Numbered from the stretch's first letter, positions 43,395 through 52,998 are shown. The stretch: 64,000 nt of DNA from an uncultured Lachnospiraceae bacterium (GCA_934432885.1 CAKRYY010000010.1:8079-72078); one strand, 5' to 3'. Numbers and translations: made by a program. Notes: generated by a model not told the origin, from the sequence alone.

Positions 43395-44660
43395 ATGAAT
43401 ACCGAAAAGTCCAAAGCATATTATCAGGAAGCTGTAAAGCGGATGCCCGGCGGGGTGAATTCTCCGGTACGGGCATTTTATCGTGTGGGGCGTCCGCCGC
43501 TTTTTATTAAACGTGCGTATGGAGATAAGGTTGTCGATGAGGATGGTAATCAACTGATAGATTATGTCTGCTCCTGGGGTCCTGCCATTTTGGGACATGC
43601 ACACCCGAAGGTGACAGAGGCGGTCAGGGCTGCGGCGCTTGACGGGCTGACCTTTGGCGCACCGACGTGGAAGGAGGTCGAGCTTGCAGATAAGATACAG
43701 CAGCATGTACCTTCTATGGAAAAGCTGCGGCTTGTAAATTCCGGAACAGAAGCTGTTATGAGCGCTATCCGCGCGGCGAGAGGCTATACGGGGCGGGAAA
43801 AAATTGTCAAATTCAAGGGCTGCTATCATGGACATTCGGATGGACTGCTGGTAAAGGCAGGAAGTGCAGCGCTTACAGGCGGAGTGCCGGACAGTGCGGG
43901 AGTGCCCGCATCCTATACGGAGAATACGCTTCTTGCAGCCTATAATGATGAAGAGAGCGTGCGTGCTTTGTTTGAACGCTATGGAAAGGAAATCGCCTGT
44001 CTGATTGTAGAGCCGGTAGCGGCAAATATGGGCGTTGTCCTGCCAAAGGAGAGCTTTTTGGCTTTCCTGCGTGAAATCACAAAAAAATACGGCACGATAC
44101 TTTTATTTGACGAGGTTATTACAGGCTTCCGGCTTGGGCTTGGTGGTGCGCAGGCTTATTACGGCATTACACCGGATATGACGACGCTTGGAAAGATTGT
44201 GGGCGGCGGTATGCCGCTTGCGGTATATGGCGGCAGAAAAGAGATTATGGACTGTGTTGCACCTCTGGGAAATGTTTATCAGGCGGGAACGCTGTCGGGC
44301 AATCCTGTGGCGACAGCGGCAGGTATTGCGACACTTACCGAGCTGGAGAAGCATCCTGAGATTTATGGGGAGCTGGAGGAAAAAGCAGGACTTTTAGCAG
44401 ATGCGTACAGAAAGACCAAGCTGGTATGGGTCAATCAGGCAGGCTCGCTTTTGAGTGCATTCTTTACAAAGGGACCTGTGGTGGATGACGAAACTGCGAC
44501 GGCCTCTGATACGGGCGCTTATGCGGAGTATTTCAATTATATGCTGGAACAGGGCATCTATGTAGCGCCGTCCCAGTTTGAGGCAATGTTTGTGTCTGCG
44601 GCGCACAGCCAGGAAGATATAGAAAAAACAGTGCAGGCAATTTTGAGTTTCAGAAGATAA
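43395..44660 (+). CDS. hemL: Glutamate-1-semialdehyde 2,1-aminomutase
   Basis: A 421-residue PLP enzyme forming 5-aminolevulinate. It starts AKAYYQEAVKRMPGGVNSPVR, a hallmark of HemL. LVNSGTEAVMSAIRAARGYT, LLFDEVITGFRLG and TTLGKIVGGGMPLAVYGG follow, the last carrying the PLP-binding Lys. Length is normal. GCTGGAGG precedes the ATG. hemA and other tetrapyrrole genes are not nearby, so it is an isolated copy here. In such anaerobes the product would feed corrinoids or haem. Confidence 0.93.
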   Translation: MNTEKSKAYYQEAVKRMPGGVNSPVRAFYRVGRPPLFIKRAYGDKVVDEDGNQLIDYVCSWGPAILGHAHPKVTEAVRAAALDGLTFGAPTWKEVELADKIQQHVPSMEKLRLVNSGTEAVMSAIRAARGYTGREKIVKFKGCYHGHSDGLLVKAGSAALTGGVPDSAGVPASYTENTLLAAYNDEESVRALFERYGKEIACLIVEPVAANMGVVLPKESFLAFLREITKKYGTILLFDEVITGFRLGLGGAQAYYGITPDMTTLGKIVGGGMPLAVYGGRKEIMDCVAPLGNVYQAGTLSGNPVATAAGIATLTELEKHPEIYGELEEKAGLLADAYRKTKLVWVNQAGSLLSAFFTKGPVVDDETATASDTGAYAEYFNYMLEQGIYVAPSQFEAMFVSAAHSQEDIEKTVQAILSFRR

Positions 44661-44676
44661 CAGGGTGGATATGAAG

Positions 44677-45297
44677 ATGAAAAAGGATATGATAAAACGT
44701 TGTATCATGACGGTTGCGGGCGTTATGCTGAGTGGCTTTTCTGTTGGGATGTTTAATGCTTCCGCTTTTGGAATGGACCCGTTTCAGGTATTTGCACATG
44801 GCGTATGGACACATATTCCGATTACCTTTGGCACGTTTTATATGGTGCTGAATCTGATTATGCTGATTGGCACATTTCTGGCGGACCGCACAAAGATAGG
44901 ACTGGGTACCTTTATCAATATTTTCCTGCTTGGTTATATGGTGGATTTTTCGACATGGGTGTGGGACAGACCGCAGTATACGGGTACGATTGTCAGCAGG
45001 GCAGTGCTTTTAATCTGTGGCATTTTGCTGCTTTGTCTCGCTTCCTCGCTCTATTTTGTCGGGGACCTTGGCGTATCAACCTATGATTCGATTGCACTGA
45101 TTATTTCAGAAAAAAAGAAATGGCGGTTTTTTATCGTGCGGGTCATCTGCGATTTAATCTGTTCGCTGACGGGATTTGCACTTGGCGCAGTGCTTGGCGT
45201 AGGAACGCTGGTGTCTGCCTTTGGCATGGGACCGATGATTACATTCTTTAACGTCCATGTGTCCGAACCGCTCAGGTACGGACACAGGAAGAACTAA
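44677..45297 (+). CDS. YczE/YitT-like membrane protein
   Basis: A membrane protein of about 206 residues with five hydrophobic helices. MLSGFSVGMFNASAFGMDPF and the later DLGVSTYDSIALII and GVGTLVSAFGMGPMITFF segments fit the YczE/YyaS/YitT-type integral membrane family. Function unknown. ATG 44677 is preferred from the GGTGG at 44664-44668; ATG 44671 is an alternative. It follows hemL by 16 bp and may be cotranscribed. Confidence 0.78.
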   Translation: MKKDMIKRCIMTVAGVMLSGFSVGMFNASAFGMDPFQVFAHGVWTHIPITFGTFYMVLNLIMLIGTFLADRTKIGLGTFINIFLLGYMVDFSTWVWDRPQYTGTIVSRAVLLICGILLLCLASSLYFVGDLGVSTYDSIALIISEKKKWRFFIVRVICDLICSLTGFALGAVLGVGTLVSAFGMGPMITFFNVHVSEPLRYGHRKN

Positions 45298-45310
45298 GAT
45301 GAGCTTTGTA

Positions 45311-45610
45311 TTATGATTCTTTATCATCAGCCATACGCTCAAAGACAAGCTCATAGCCGTCCGTGCCGTAGTTCAGGCAACGATTTACGCGACTGATAGT
45401 AGCGGTAGAAGCACCGGTCTTTTCAGCAATTTCCAGATAGGTTTTGTGCTCATGGAGCATAGCTGCTACCTCAAAGCGCTGGGAAAGTGACAGCAGCTCA
45501 TTGACGGTACATAAATCCTCAAAAAAATCATAGCATTCTTCTTTTGTATGCAGATTCAGAACAGCGTCAAATAAATGATCGACGGCTTCTGTTTTGATTT
45601 TCTTATTCAT
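45311..45610 (-). CDS. TrpR-like protein YerC/YecD
   Basis: A 99-residue DNA-binding protein. The core LCTVNELLSLSQRFEVAAML, then KTYLEIAEKTGASTATISRVNRC in overlapping pieces, is the TrpR-superfamily helix-turn-helix as in YerC/YecD proteins. GGGAGG precedes the ATG at 45610. It is convergent with the YczE-like gene and divergent from the DUF1836 operon. Ligand and targets are unknown; the divergent operon is a natural candidate target. Confidence 0.88.
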   Translation of the reverse strand: MNKKIKTEAVDHLFDAVLNLHTKEECYDFFEDLCTVNELLSLSQRFEVAAMLHEHKTYLEIAEKTGASTATISRVNRCLNYGTDGYELVFERMADDKES

Positions 45611-45711
45611 AAGTGCCTCCCTTTTGCATGGGCAAACTAATTGATATTCTACAATTTCATATAGTAACATATTAAAGCCTTAAAGTAAAGGGATGCATCA
45701 AAAAGAACTGC

Positions 45712-45740
45712 TTGTCATGTGGTTCTAAAAACTATATACT
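45712..45740 (+). promoter_or_regulatory. Promoter of the sugar-sensing operon (module 1)
   Basis: TTGTCA (45712-45717) and TATACT (45735-45740) are 17 bp apart, 21 bp before the DUF1836 start. Confidence 0.75.
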
Positions 45741-45761
45741 GAATATGATGAGGTGGACAAC

Positions 45762-46391
45762 ATGACAATCGATACGAAGGATCTGCTTAACAGCATTATG
45801 GCAAGCTTTGACAGGATTGGGCATATCAGGCCAGAGGATATTCCCAATATTGATCTGTATATGGATCAGGTAACGACTTTTATGGACCGGAAGCTGAAAA
45901 ATACGACCAGAAATCCGGACAATGACAAGATTCTGACAAAAACCATGATTAACAATTATGCAAAGAATGATTTGCTTCCGCCGCCGGTAAAGAAAAAATA
46001 TTCCAAGGAGCATGTGCTGCTTCTGATTTTCATTTATTACTATAAAAATATTTTATCCATTACAGATATTCAGACGCTGCTTAAGCCGATTACAGAGCAG
46101 TATTTTGGCACAGAGGAGGAGCTGAATCTGGAAGCGGTTTATAATGAAGTGTTCGCTTTGCAGGAAAAACAGGTGGAACGGCTGAAAAAGGATGTATTTC
46201 GTAAGTTTGAAGATGCGGAAGCCTCCTTTGAGGGCGCACCTGATGAAAAAAAGGAATTTTTGCATAAGTTTGCATTTATCTGTTATCTGAGCTTTGACGT
46301 GTATGTAAAAAAGCTTCTGATTGAAAAGGTAATTGACAGCTTTTCACAGGAAGAGGGAGAAAAATCCGGCAGGACAAAGGACAGAAAATGA
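45762..46391 (+). CDS. DUF1836 domain protein
   Basis: A 209-residue protein. The central region, ILTKTMINNYAKNDLLPPP and KKKYSKEHVLLLIFIYYYKNILS, matches DUF1836, a MerR-like helical domain of Firmicutes. A role as DNA-binding regulator is plausible but unproven. ATG 45762 has AGGTGG five bases upstream. Its stop shares ATGA with the next gene, so it is translationally coupled to the sensor module and may be part of that regulation. Confidence 0.8.
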   Translation: MTIDTKDLLNSIMASFDRIGHIRPEDIPNIDLYMDQVTTFMDRKLKNTTRNPDNDKILTKTMINNYAKNDLLPPPVKKKYSKEHVLLLIFIYYYKNILSITDIQTLLKPITEQYFGTEEELNLEAVYNEVFALQEKQVERLKKDVFRKFEDAEASFEGAPDEKKEFLHKFAFICYLSFDVYVKKLLIEKVIDSFSQEEGEKSGRTKDRK

Positions 46392-47455
46392 AAAAAGACA
46401 AGGAACAAAGAGGTTACAGGGGGAGTGACAGGGCATTTGTGGTTGGCAGCATTTGCTCTGTTGCTTTTATATTGCTTATTGCGATTGGCGGCATGGTATT
46501 TTTCCATGAAACAATGATTCGCAGCACAGCGCTCATTGAAAATGGCGATTATGAGTCCTATGATGCGTATTATGCGTTTATTGTATCGGACGGAGATTCA
46601 TCCCTTTGGAAATCTGTTTATGAGAGCGCTAAGGAGGCTGCAAAAGAGGAAAATATTTATGTGGAGATGCTCGGCAGCAATCTGAGCACAAACTATACAC
46701 GGAAGGATCTTTTGGAGATTGCGATTGCTTCTGGTGTAGACGGAATCATTCTGGAGGCAGATGAATCTCCGCAGATTACAGAGTGCTTAAAAGAGGCGGA
46801 GACAAAGGGGATTCCTGTTGTAACGGTATTGGGGGACAACAGTCAGGGACTTCGCAAGAGCTTTGTCGGTGTCAGCAATTATAACTTTGGCAGGGAATAC
46901 GGACGGCAGGTGCTTTCGATTGCAGATGAAAAGGTAGAGGATGTACTGGTGCTTATGAGTGCAGATACGGAGGACAGCAGCCAGAATATCATTTTTTCAG
47001 GAATTCAGGAGACGCTGCAGGAGGATAGCCTGCGGGGCGGCAGGGCAATTTCCGTCAGAGCGTCGGCAGTGGAGAATAAAGGGGCTTTTGATACAGAGGA
47101 ATCCATACGGAAGCTGTTTTTGCAGGAGACGCTGCCGGATGTGATTATCTGCCTGGATGAGCTTTCTACCTCCTGCGTATATCAGGCGGTGGTAGACTAT
47201 AATAAGGTAGGCCAGATTGATATTATCGGCTATTACGATTCAGAGGCGATTTTGCGCGCGATTGAGCGCAATGTAGTGCGCTCTACCATTTCCATTGATA
47301 CACAGGAGATGGGACGCTGCTGCATTGAGGCAATGAATGAGTACCGTGAAAACGGATATGTAAGCGAATATTTCAGTGTCGGCACCAATCTGATTACCAT
47401 ACAGAATGTGCGGAATTATCTGAGAGGAGGAGAAGGGGATGAACAGGCTCGCTAA
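46388..47455 (+). CDS. Membrane-anchored sugar-binding protein, likely sensor subunit
   Basis: A 355-residue protein with an uncleaved-looking membrane helix at about 17-42 and no lipobox, followed by a type I periplasmic-binding fold (Peripla_BP_4). Visible segments are VDGIILEADESPQITECLKEAETKGIPV, in pieces DGIILEADESPQI and KGIPVVTVLGD, and VGVSNYNFGREYGRQVLSIA. Its end overlaps the kinase gene by 17 bp. Anchor plus coupling to a kinase suggest it presents ligand to the kinase rather than to a transporter. Related arrangements exist with XylFII-LytS in clostridia. Confidence 0.8.
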   Translation: MKKDKEQRGYRGSDRAFVVGSICSVAFILLIAIGGMVFFHETMIRSTALIENGDYESYDAYYAFIVSDGDSSLWKSVYESAKEAAKEENIYVEMLGSNLSTNYTRKDLLEIAIASGVDGIILEADESPQITECLKEAETKGIPVVTVLGDNSQGLRKSFVGVSNYNFGREYGRQVLSIADEKVEDVLVLMSADTEDSSQNIIFSGIQETLQEDSLRGGRAISVRASAVENKGAFDTEESIRKLFLQETLPDVIICLDELSTSCVYQAVVDYNKVGQIDIIGYYDSEAILRAIERNVVRSTISIDTQEMGRCCIEAMNEYRENGYVSEYFSVGTNLITIQNVRNYLRGGEGDEQAR

Positions 47456-48917
47456 GCTTTCCATACGTTTGAAAATGCTGCTCGTCTTTATCATTACGAC
47501 GCTGATCATCCTGCTGAGTAACCTCTTTATGTATGTCAATGTCAATCACATGGTAGACCGTCTGGATGAAGTCTATCTGAGTAATATCAGCTTAAATGAG
47601 CTTGCGGATACGCTTACGGAAGTGCAGAGCAGCATGACGGATTATCTGAATACCCGCACAAGTGATGCAATGGAGGATTACTATCGCAACGAGCAGGATT
47701 ATTCTAACTTGATTACAGAATTAAATGATGAGATTTACGGAAATGACTTAAAGCTGATGGAGCGTAATATCCGTAATATGTCGCAGGAATATCTGTCTCT
47801 GACCAATCAGACGATTGAGGCAAAGCGCGGCGGCAATGTCGAAAAGGTCAAGGCACGTTATGAGAGGGCGATGGTATTTTATGGTTATATCCGTACCTAC
47901 ATTTACAGTCTGAACAACGAGCAATTCCGAACCAATGTGAGCAGCTATCAGGCGCTTTCCCATTCATTGCAGTATCTGGAATGGATCAATATTATAACGC
48001 TTCTTCTTGTAGGGGCGAGCAATATGATTTTGATTGTGCTGCTGACAAAGACGATTACGAGTCCGCTTCAACGGCTGGCAGGAACGGCTGACCAGGTGGC
48101 AAACGGCAATCTGGAGGTAGAACTTTTGCCGGTTGTTTCCGAGGATGAGGTCGGCGTTGTAACGAAGGCGTTTAATAAGATGATTGTCAGTATCCGCGAA
48201 TATATCGACAAGGTCCGGAAGAGCATGGAAATGGAACGTACCATGAAGGAAAAAGAGCTGATGATGGAAACGCACTTAAAGGATGCGCAGATTAAGTATC
48301 TGCAGGCACAGATTAACCCTCATTTCCTGTTTAACACGCTCAATGCGGGCGCACAGCTAGCAATGATGGAGGGCGCGGAGAGAACTTATCGCTATGTCCA
48401 GAAGGTTGCGGATTTTTTTCGGTATAATGTTAAGAAAAATAACGATACTGTGACGCTGCGGGAAGAAATTGCACTGGTGGATACCTATATTTATATTTTG
48501 AACGTAAGGTTTTCCGGTGAAATTCATTTTCACAAAGAAGTGGATGAGAGACTGCTTGATATACAGGTTCCCAGCATGATCCTGCAGCCGATCGTGGAAA
48601 ATTCTGTAAATTATGGAATCCGCAATATTGACTGGGAGGGTAAAATCGTCCTATCGGTATACCGGATGGACGATATGATTTGTATCAGCGTGAAGGATAA
48701 TGGTATCGGCATTGAACAGGAGACGATTGATAAGATAATGTCGAGCCAGCTGCGGGCGGCAGATCTTTCAAAGGATTCTAACGGTATTGGACTGGACAAT
48801 GTGATTGGCAGACTCAGGCTCTTCTTGGACGAGGAGGATGTTATTTCCATTTTAAGCGAAGGAGCAAACAAAGGAACAGAGGTACTTATTTATATTCCTG
48901 ATAAGGAAGGGGAATGA
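47439..48917 (+). CDS. LytS/YesM-type sensor histidine kinase
   Basis: A 492-residue kinase. Two membrane helices (about 10-28 and 180-205) flank an extracellular helical sensor region; a HAMP linker follows (SPLQRLAGTADQVANGNLEVE). The His_kinase domain has QINPHFLFNTLNAG with phospho-acceptor His near residue 295, and the ATPase domain has QPIVENSVNYGI and DNGIGIEQE. This is the YesM/LytS type that pairs with AraC-like regulators, and the next gene encodes one. Sugar sensing is inferred from the neighbouring binding proteins. Confidence 0.92.
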   Translation: MNRLAKLSIRLKMLLVFIITTLIILLSNLFMYVNVNHMVDRLDEVYLSNISLNELADTLTEVQSSMTDYLNTRTSDAMEDYYRNEQDYSNLITELNDEIYGNDLKLMERNIRNMSQEYLSLTNQTIEAKRGGNVEKVKARYERAMVFYGYIRTYIYSLNNEQFRTNVSSYQALSHSLQYLEWINIITLLLVGASNMILIVLLTKTITSPLQRLAGTADQVANGNLEVELLPVVSEDEVGVVTKAFNKMIVSIREYIDKVRKSMEMERTMKEKELMMETHLKDAQIKYLQAQINPHFLFNTLNAGAQLAMMEGAERTYRYVQKVADFFRYNVKKNNDTVTLREEIALVDTYIYILNVRFSGEIHFHKEVDERLLDIQVPSMILQPIVENSVNYGIRNIDWEGKIVLSVYRMDDMICISVKDNGIGIEQETIDKIMSSQLRAADLSKDSNGIGLDNVIGRLRLFLDEEDVISILSEGANKGTEVLIYIPDKEGE

Positions 48918-50512
48918 GCATGTACAAGATTATGCTTGCGGATGATGAGGGAATTGTAATTGATTCCCTGAAATTTATCATAGAAAAGGAATTTCAAGGG
49001 GAATGTCAGATTGAATATGCCAAGACAGGGAGAAGTGTAATTGAGCTGGCAGAGCGGATGCGTCCGGATATTGCGATAATGGATATCCAGATGCCGGGAA
49101 TCAACGGAATCGATGCAATGAAGGAAATCCGCGAGGCGAATAAGCATATCATATTTATTGTGATGTCCGCTTATGATAAGGTGGATTATGCCAAAGAAGC
49201 GATTAAGCTGGGTGTGCTGGAATATCTGAATAAGCCTGTCGATCGGGAAAAGATTGTACAGGTACTGAGGCATGCGATGGCGATAATCGACAAGGACAGG
49301 GAAAGAAGAAGCCAGGATCTTTTGATTCGTGAAAAGATGGAAACAGTAGTCCCGATTATAGAAAACGGCCTGATTCAGAATCTGCTTTATCATGAATACT
49401 TTGAAGAGGATATTGACAATTTTAAAAATCTGTTGGGAATTTCTGAAAATTATGCCTATATGGCAGTACTTGTCTGCGGGGAAGAACAGGTGGGAAACCA
49501 CATGACAAATGCAGTCGGTGCGAGTATCCGGGTACAGAATGCCTACAGGGAGATACGAGAAGTGACCGGCGGCTATCTGCCGGGCTTTATGGGGGCAGTT
49601 ATGGCGAATAAGATTCCAGTGCTCATACCCTATAGGACGCCGAAGCTGGATTATAATGAGCGTATCCAGATTATAGAGCGTTCAAGGGAGCTTGCGCGCA
49701 AGCTGAAAGCAAGGGTAGACGTAACCTTCCGGGTCGGAATTGGTTCAGTTAAGCCATTAGGGGAAGTATCGGAATCCTATAATGAAGCGATTAACAGTCT
49801 TGTCCAGACAACAAACAGGGTGGCGCATGTGGATGATGCGCCAGTTGGCTGTCAGTATGAGGACAGTTATCCAATTGAGACGGAAAAGATGCTGTTTGAG
49901 CTGCTGGAAAAGGGAGAAGTCAATGGCATTATCGCAGAATCCAATCATTTTTTTGACTGGATGGAAGAAAATTACAGGGATTATGAAAATGACATTAAGC
50001 TGAAAGTTTTAGAATTTGCACTCTGGGCAGAGCATATTTCGTATCTGAATGGCAGCATGGTTTACCATTTTACAAGCCGGCATGACTGGCTCCCGACTGT
50101 TATGGGGCTTAAGGAAATGAGTGAAATCCGGTCATGGTTTGTCGATAAGATGTCGGATGCCTGCCGCAATGTCATGGCAAAGAAGGAGGAACGCTCCATC
50201 AGTGTTGTAGAGCGCGCCCGCAGTTATATTGATTACCACTTTAATAAGGATATTTCGCTGGATGACGTATCCAGGGAGGTGGACATCAGCCCTTATTATT
50301 TCAGCAAGCTCTTCAAAGAGGAAACCGGGAAGAATTTTGTAGAGTATGTAACGGAAATCCGTATGAACCGGGCGAAGGAGCTGCTGCTTGGCTCTGATAT
50401 GAGCATGAAGGAAATCTGCAGTGCAGTTGGTTATGCAGACCCCAATTATTTTAGCCGTACCTTTAAGAAAAATATGGGCGTAACGCCGACAGAATATAAG
50501 GAAAACCATTAA
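48914..50512 (+). CDS. AraC-type response regulator (YesN family)
   Basis: A 532-residue regulator with an N-terminal receiver (phospho-acceptor Asp near 57 in IAIMDIQMPG), a long middle region, and two AraC helix-turn-helix motifs at the end: ISLDDVSREVDISPYYFSK and MKEICSAVGYADPNYFSRTF. The start at 48914 overlaps the kinase gene; an ATG at 48920 is an alternative. It is the expected activator of the ChvE/MmsA-like transporter genes downstream. Confidence 0.93.
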   Translation: MSMYKIMLADDEGIVIDSLKFIIEKEFQGECQIEYAKTGRSVIELAERMRPDIAIMDIQMPGINGIDAMKEIREANKHIIFIVMSAYDKVDYAKEAIKLGVLEYLNKPVDREKIVQVLRHAMAIIDKDRERRSQDLLIREKMETVVPIIENGLIQNLLYHEYFEEDIDNFKNLLGISENYAYMAVLVCGEEQVGNHMTNAVGASIRVQNAYREIREVTGGYLPGFMGAVMANKIPVLIPYRTPKLDYNERIQIIERSRELARKLKARVDVTFRVGIGSVKPLGEVSESYNEAINSLVQTTNRVAHVDDAPVGCQYEDSYPIETEKMLFELLEKGEVNGIIAESNHFFDWMEENYRDYENDIKLKVLEFALWAEHISYLNGSMVYHFTSRHDWLPTVMGLKEMSEIRSWFVDKMSDACRNVMAKKEERSISVVERARSYIDYHFNKDISLDDVSREVDISPYYFSKLFKEETGKNFVEYVTEIRMNRAKELLLGSDMSMKEICSAVGYADPNYFSRTFKKNMGVTPTEYKENH

Positions 50513-50539
50513 CGATAAAAGAACCGAAAGGAAATAACG

Positions 50540-51598
50540 ATGAGAAAGAACCGATGGTATGTAGCACTGCTGTTTTTTTGTGTACTTCTTTCAGGCTGCG
50601 GCAGCAGGGAGGCGGATACGCCGCAGGAAAGCGAAGTAAAAGAAGAAAAACTGCAGATTGGGGTAAGCTTTGATTCTTTTGTCATTGAACGCTGGCAGAA
50701 GGATCGCGATGTATTTGTATCGACGGCAAAGGAGCTTGGCGCAGAGGTCAATGTACAGAATGCAAATGGTGATATAGAAGAACAGATTGCGCAGCTTGAG
50801 TATTTCATTGATAAGAAAATGGATGTAATCGTAATCATCTGTATTGATTCCGACAGCCTGAGTGAGGTTGTGCAGAAAGCAAAAAATGCAGGCATCAAGG
50901 TAATTTCCTATGACCGTCTGATAAAAAATGCAGACACGGATCTGTATATCTCCTTTGACAATGAAATGGTAGGAACCATGATGGGAGAAGGAATAGCAAA
51001 CAGCGGGAAGGAGGTTAAAAATGTGCTGATGCTTGGAGGACCACTGGCAGATAACAATGTTTCTATGGTGGAAAAGGGCTTTCGTGAGGTAATGAAGGAA
51101 AACCGGATTAACATTTTGGATATGATGCACGCAGATGGCTGGAAAGCGGAACTTGGCGCATCGTATATCTATGACCATGTGGACAAGGTAAGCAGGGCGG
51201 ATGCCATTATGTGCGGTAACGATGATATTGCAACAGCAGTGGTACGTGCGCTGGCAGAACGGCGGCTTGCCGGAAAGATTGTGGTAGTCGGTCAGGATGC
51301 TGATTTGGCTGCCTGCCAGAGAATCGTGCAGGGAACGCAGGTCATGACAGTATACAAGCCGGTGGAAAAGCTTGCCCAGAAAGCGGCGGAATATGCAGTT
51401 TCACTCGGAAAGGGCGAAGCGGTGCAGACGGATGTGACAATTAACGATGGCAAATATGAAGTGCCCTATGTGGCGCTTACGCCAATCAGTGTTTATAAGG
51501 ACAATATGAATGAGGTCATTATAAACAGTGGATTCCATTTGAAGGAGGATGTTTATCTGAATATGCCGGAGGCAGGGACGGAAGAGATGGAGCAATAG
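50540..51598 (+). CDS. XylF-like sugar-binding lipoprotein
   Basis: A 352-residue lipoprotein. The signal peptide ends in LSGC (Cys near residue 20). The mature protein is a CUT2-type binding fold with ISYDRLI, SFDNEMVGTMMGEGIA, MCGNDDIATAVVRALAE and VVGQDADLAACQRI, as in XylF/ChvE proteins. It is homologous to the transporter's binding protein at 51800-52960 (shared YDRLI and DS-LG-V patterns) but belongs to the kinase operon and is cut off from the transporter genes by a terminator. It is probably a second sensory binding protein, like XylFII. Confidence 0.85.
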   Translation: MRKNRWYVALLFFCVLLSGCGSREADTPQESEVKEEKLQIGVSFDSFVIERWQKDRDVFVSTAKELGAEVNVQNANGDIEEQIAQLEYFIDKKMDVIVIICIDSDSLSEVVQKAKNAGIKVISYDRLIKNADTDLYISFDNEMVGTMMGEGIANSGKEVKNVLMLGGPLADNNVSMVEKGFREVMKENRINILDMMHADGWKAELGASYIYDHVDKVSRADAIMCGNDDIATAVVRALAERRLAGKIVVVGQDADLAACQRIVQGTQVMTVYKPVEKLAQKAAEYAVSLGKGEAVQTDVTINDGKYEVPYVALTPISVYKDNMNEVIINSGFHLKEDVYLNMPEAGTEEMEQ

Positions 51599-51639
51599 CA
51601 CAGGATAAGGCAGGACAGAAAAAGAATAGGAATATTTTG

Positions 51640-51686
51640 CGGAGTGCAGCGTTTTGAAACAAAAAAATGCTAGCACTCCGTTTTGT
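51640..51686 (+). terminator. Terminator of the sensing operon
   Basis: CGGAGTGC (51640-51647) pairs with GCACTCCG (51673-51680), followed by TTTTG. Confidence 0.75.
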
Positions 51687-51743
51687 GCTATCCAGAAGAG
51701 GCAAAAATGTGCAGAAGGTCGCAAACAATTACGGTCTTTCCTG

Positions 51744-51776
51744 TGCTATATTCTATTTGTAACAAAGAGTTACAAA
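51744..51776 (+). promoter_or_regulatory. Extended -10 promoter and inverted repeat before the sugar-binding gene
   Basis: TGC followed by TATATT (51747-51752) is an extended -10; no good -35 is seen, fitting activator dependence. A perfect inverted repeat, TTTGTAAC/GTTACAAA with a five-base centre (51756-51776), lies just after it, where a regulator or RNA hairpin could act. Confidence 0.6.
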
Positions 51777-51799
51777 AATTTTAAGGGAGGAAATATCAA

Positions 51800-52960
51800 A
51801 TGAAAAGAAAAGTTTTAAGCGCAATCTTAAGCGTAGCAATGGTAGCTACCATGCTCGTTGGATGCGGAAGCAGTGCAGCAACAACAGCTCCTGCTGAGAC
51901 AGAAGCAGCAACAACGGAAGCTGCTGCACCGGCTGAGACAGAGGCTGCTGCTGCAACAGAGGCTGCTGCACCTGCTGGAGAAGGCGGACTTATCGGTGTT
52001 GCAATGCCGACAAAGGATCTGCAGAGATGGAATCAGGATGGTTCTAACATGGAAGCCCAGTTAAAGGAAGCAGGTTATGACGTTGACTTACAGTATGCAA
52101 GCAACGATATTCAGACACAGGTTTCCCAGATTGAGAATATGATTTCCAATGGCTGCAAGTTACTGGTTATCGCTTCTATCGATGGCGATTCCTTAGGAAC
52201 AGTTCTTGCACAGGCAAAGGAAAACGGAATCCCGGTTATTGCTTATGACCGTCTGATTATGAACTCCGACGCAGTTTCCTACTATGCAACCTTCGATAAC
52301 TACATGGTTGGTACTGTACAGGGCAACTACATCAAAGATCAGCTTGACCTTGACAATGCTGATGGACCTTTCAACATCGAGCTTATTACAGGTGACCCGG
52401 GCGACAACAACGCAAGATTCTTCTTCGGCGGCGCTATGGATGTTCTTCAGCCGTACATCGACTCTGGCAAACTGGTTGTTAAATCCGGTCAGACTTCTTT
52501 CGAAGAGTGTGCAACAGCAAACTGGTCTACAGAAACAGCTCAGTCCAGATTTGATGCAATCATCGCTTCCAACTACTCTGATGGAACACAGCTTGACGCT
52601 GTACTTGCTTCCAATGACTCTACTGCACTTGGTGTAGCAAACTCTCTGGCAGCAAACTACACAGGCAAATATCCGATCTTAACAGGTCAGGATTGCGACA
52701 TTGCAAGTGTTAAGAACATGATCGCTGGAAAACAGTCCATGTCCGTATTCAAGGATACACGTACTCTGGCTACTCAGGTAGTTAAGATGGTAGACGCTAT
52801 CATGAAGGGCGGCGAAGCTCCTGTAAACGATACAAAGAGCTATGACAACGGAACAGGCATCATTCCTTCTTACCTTTGCGAGCCGGTATTCGCAGACGTT
52901 AACAACTACAAAGAGCTGTTAATTGATTCTGGATACTATACAGAGGATGACCTGAAATAA
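51800..52960 (+). CDS. ChvE/MmsA-like multiple-sugar-binding lipoprotein
   Basis: A 386-residue solute-binding lipoprotein. The signal peptide ends LVGC (Cys near 22), followed by a Thr/Ala/Glu-rich linker of about 40 residues (ETEAATTEAA). The mature domain has VIAYDRLIMN, TFDNYMVGTVQGNYIK, ITGDPGDNNA, LASNDSTALGVANSLA and LTGQDCDIASVKNMI, typical of ChvE-group proteins of CUT2 importers. Codons are strongly biased to frequent ones (AAC, TTC, GGC), suggesting high expression. The first 68 bases are almost identical to those of the gene at 56052. Confidence 0.93.
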   Translation: MKRKVLSAILSVAMVATMLVGCGSSAATTAPAETEAATTEAAAPAETEAAAATEAAAPAGEGGLIGVAMPTKDLQRWNQDGSNMEAQLKEAGYDVDLQYASNDIQTQVSQIENMISNGCKLLVIASIDGDSLGTVLAQAKENGIPVIAYDRLIMNSDAVSYYATFDNYMVGTVQGNYIKDQLDLDNADGPFNIELITGDPGDNNARFFFGGAMDVLQPYIDSGKLVVKSGQTSFEECATANWSTETAQSRFDAIIASNYSDGTQLDAVLASNDSTALGVANSLAANYTGKYPILTGQDCDIASVKNMIAGKQSMSVFKDTRTLATQVVKMVDAIMKGGEAPVNDTKSYDNGTGIIPSYLCEPVFADVNNYKELLIDSGYYTEDDLK

Positions 52961-52998
52961 TAAGGTCAAAAATAAGGTCAAACAGAGAAACAAATTTG

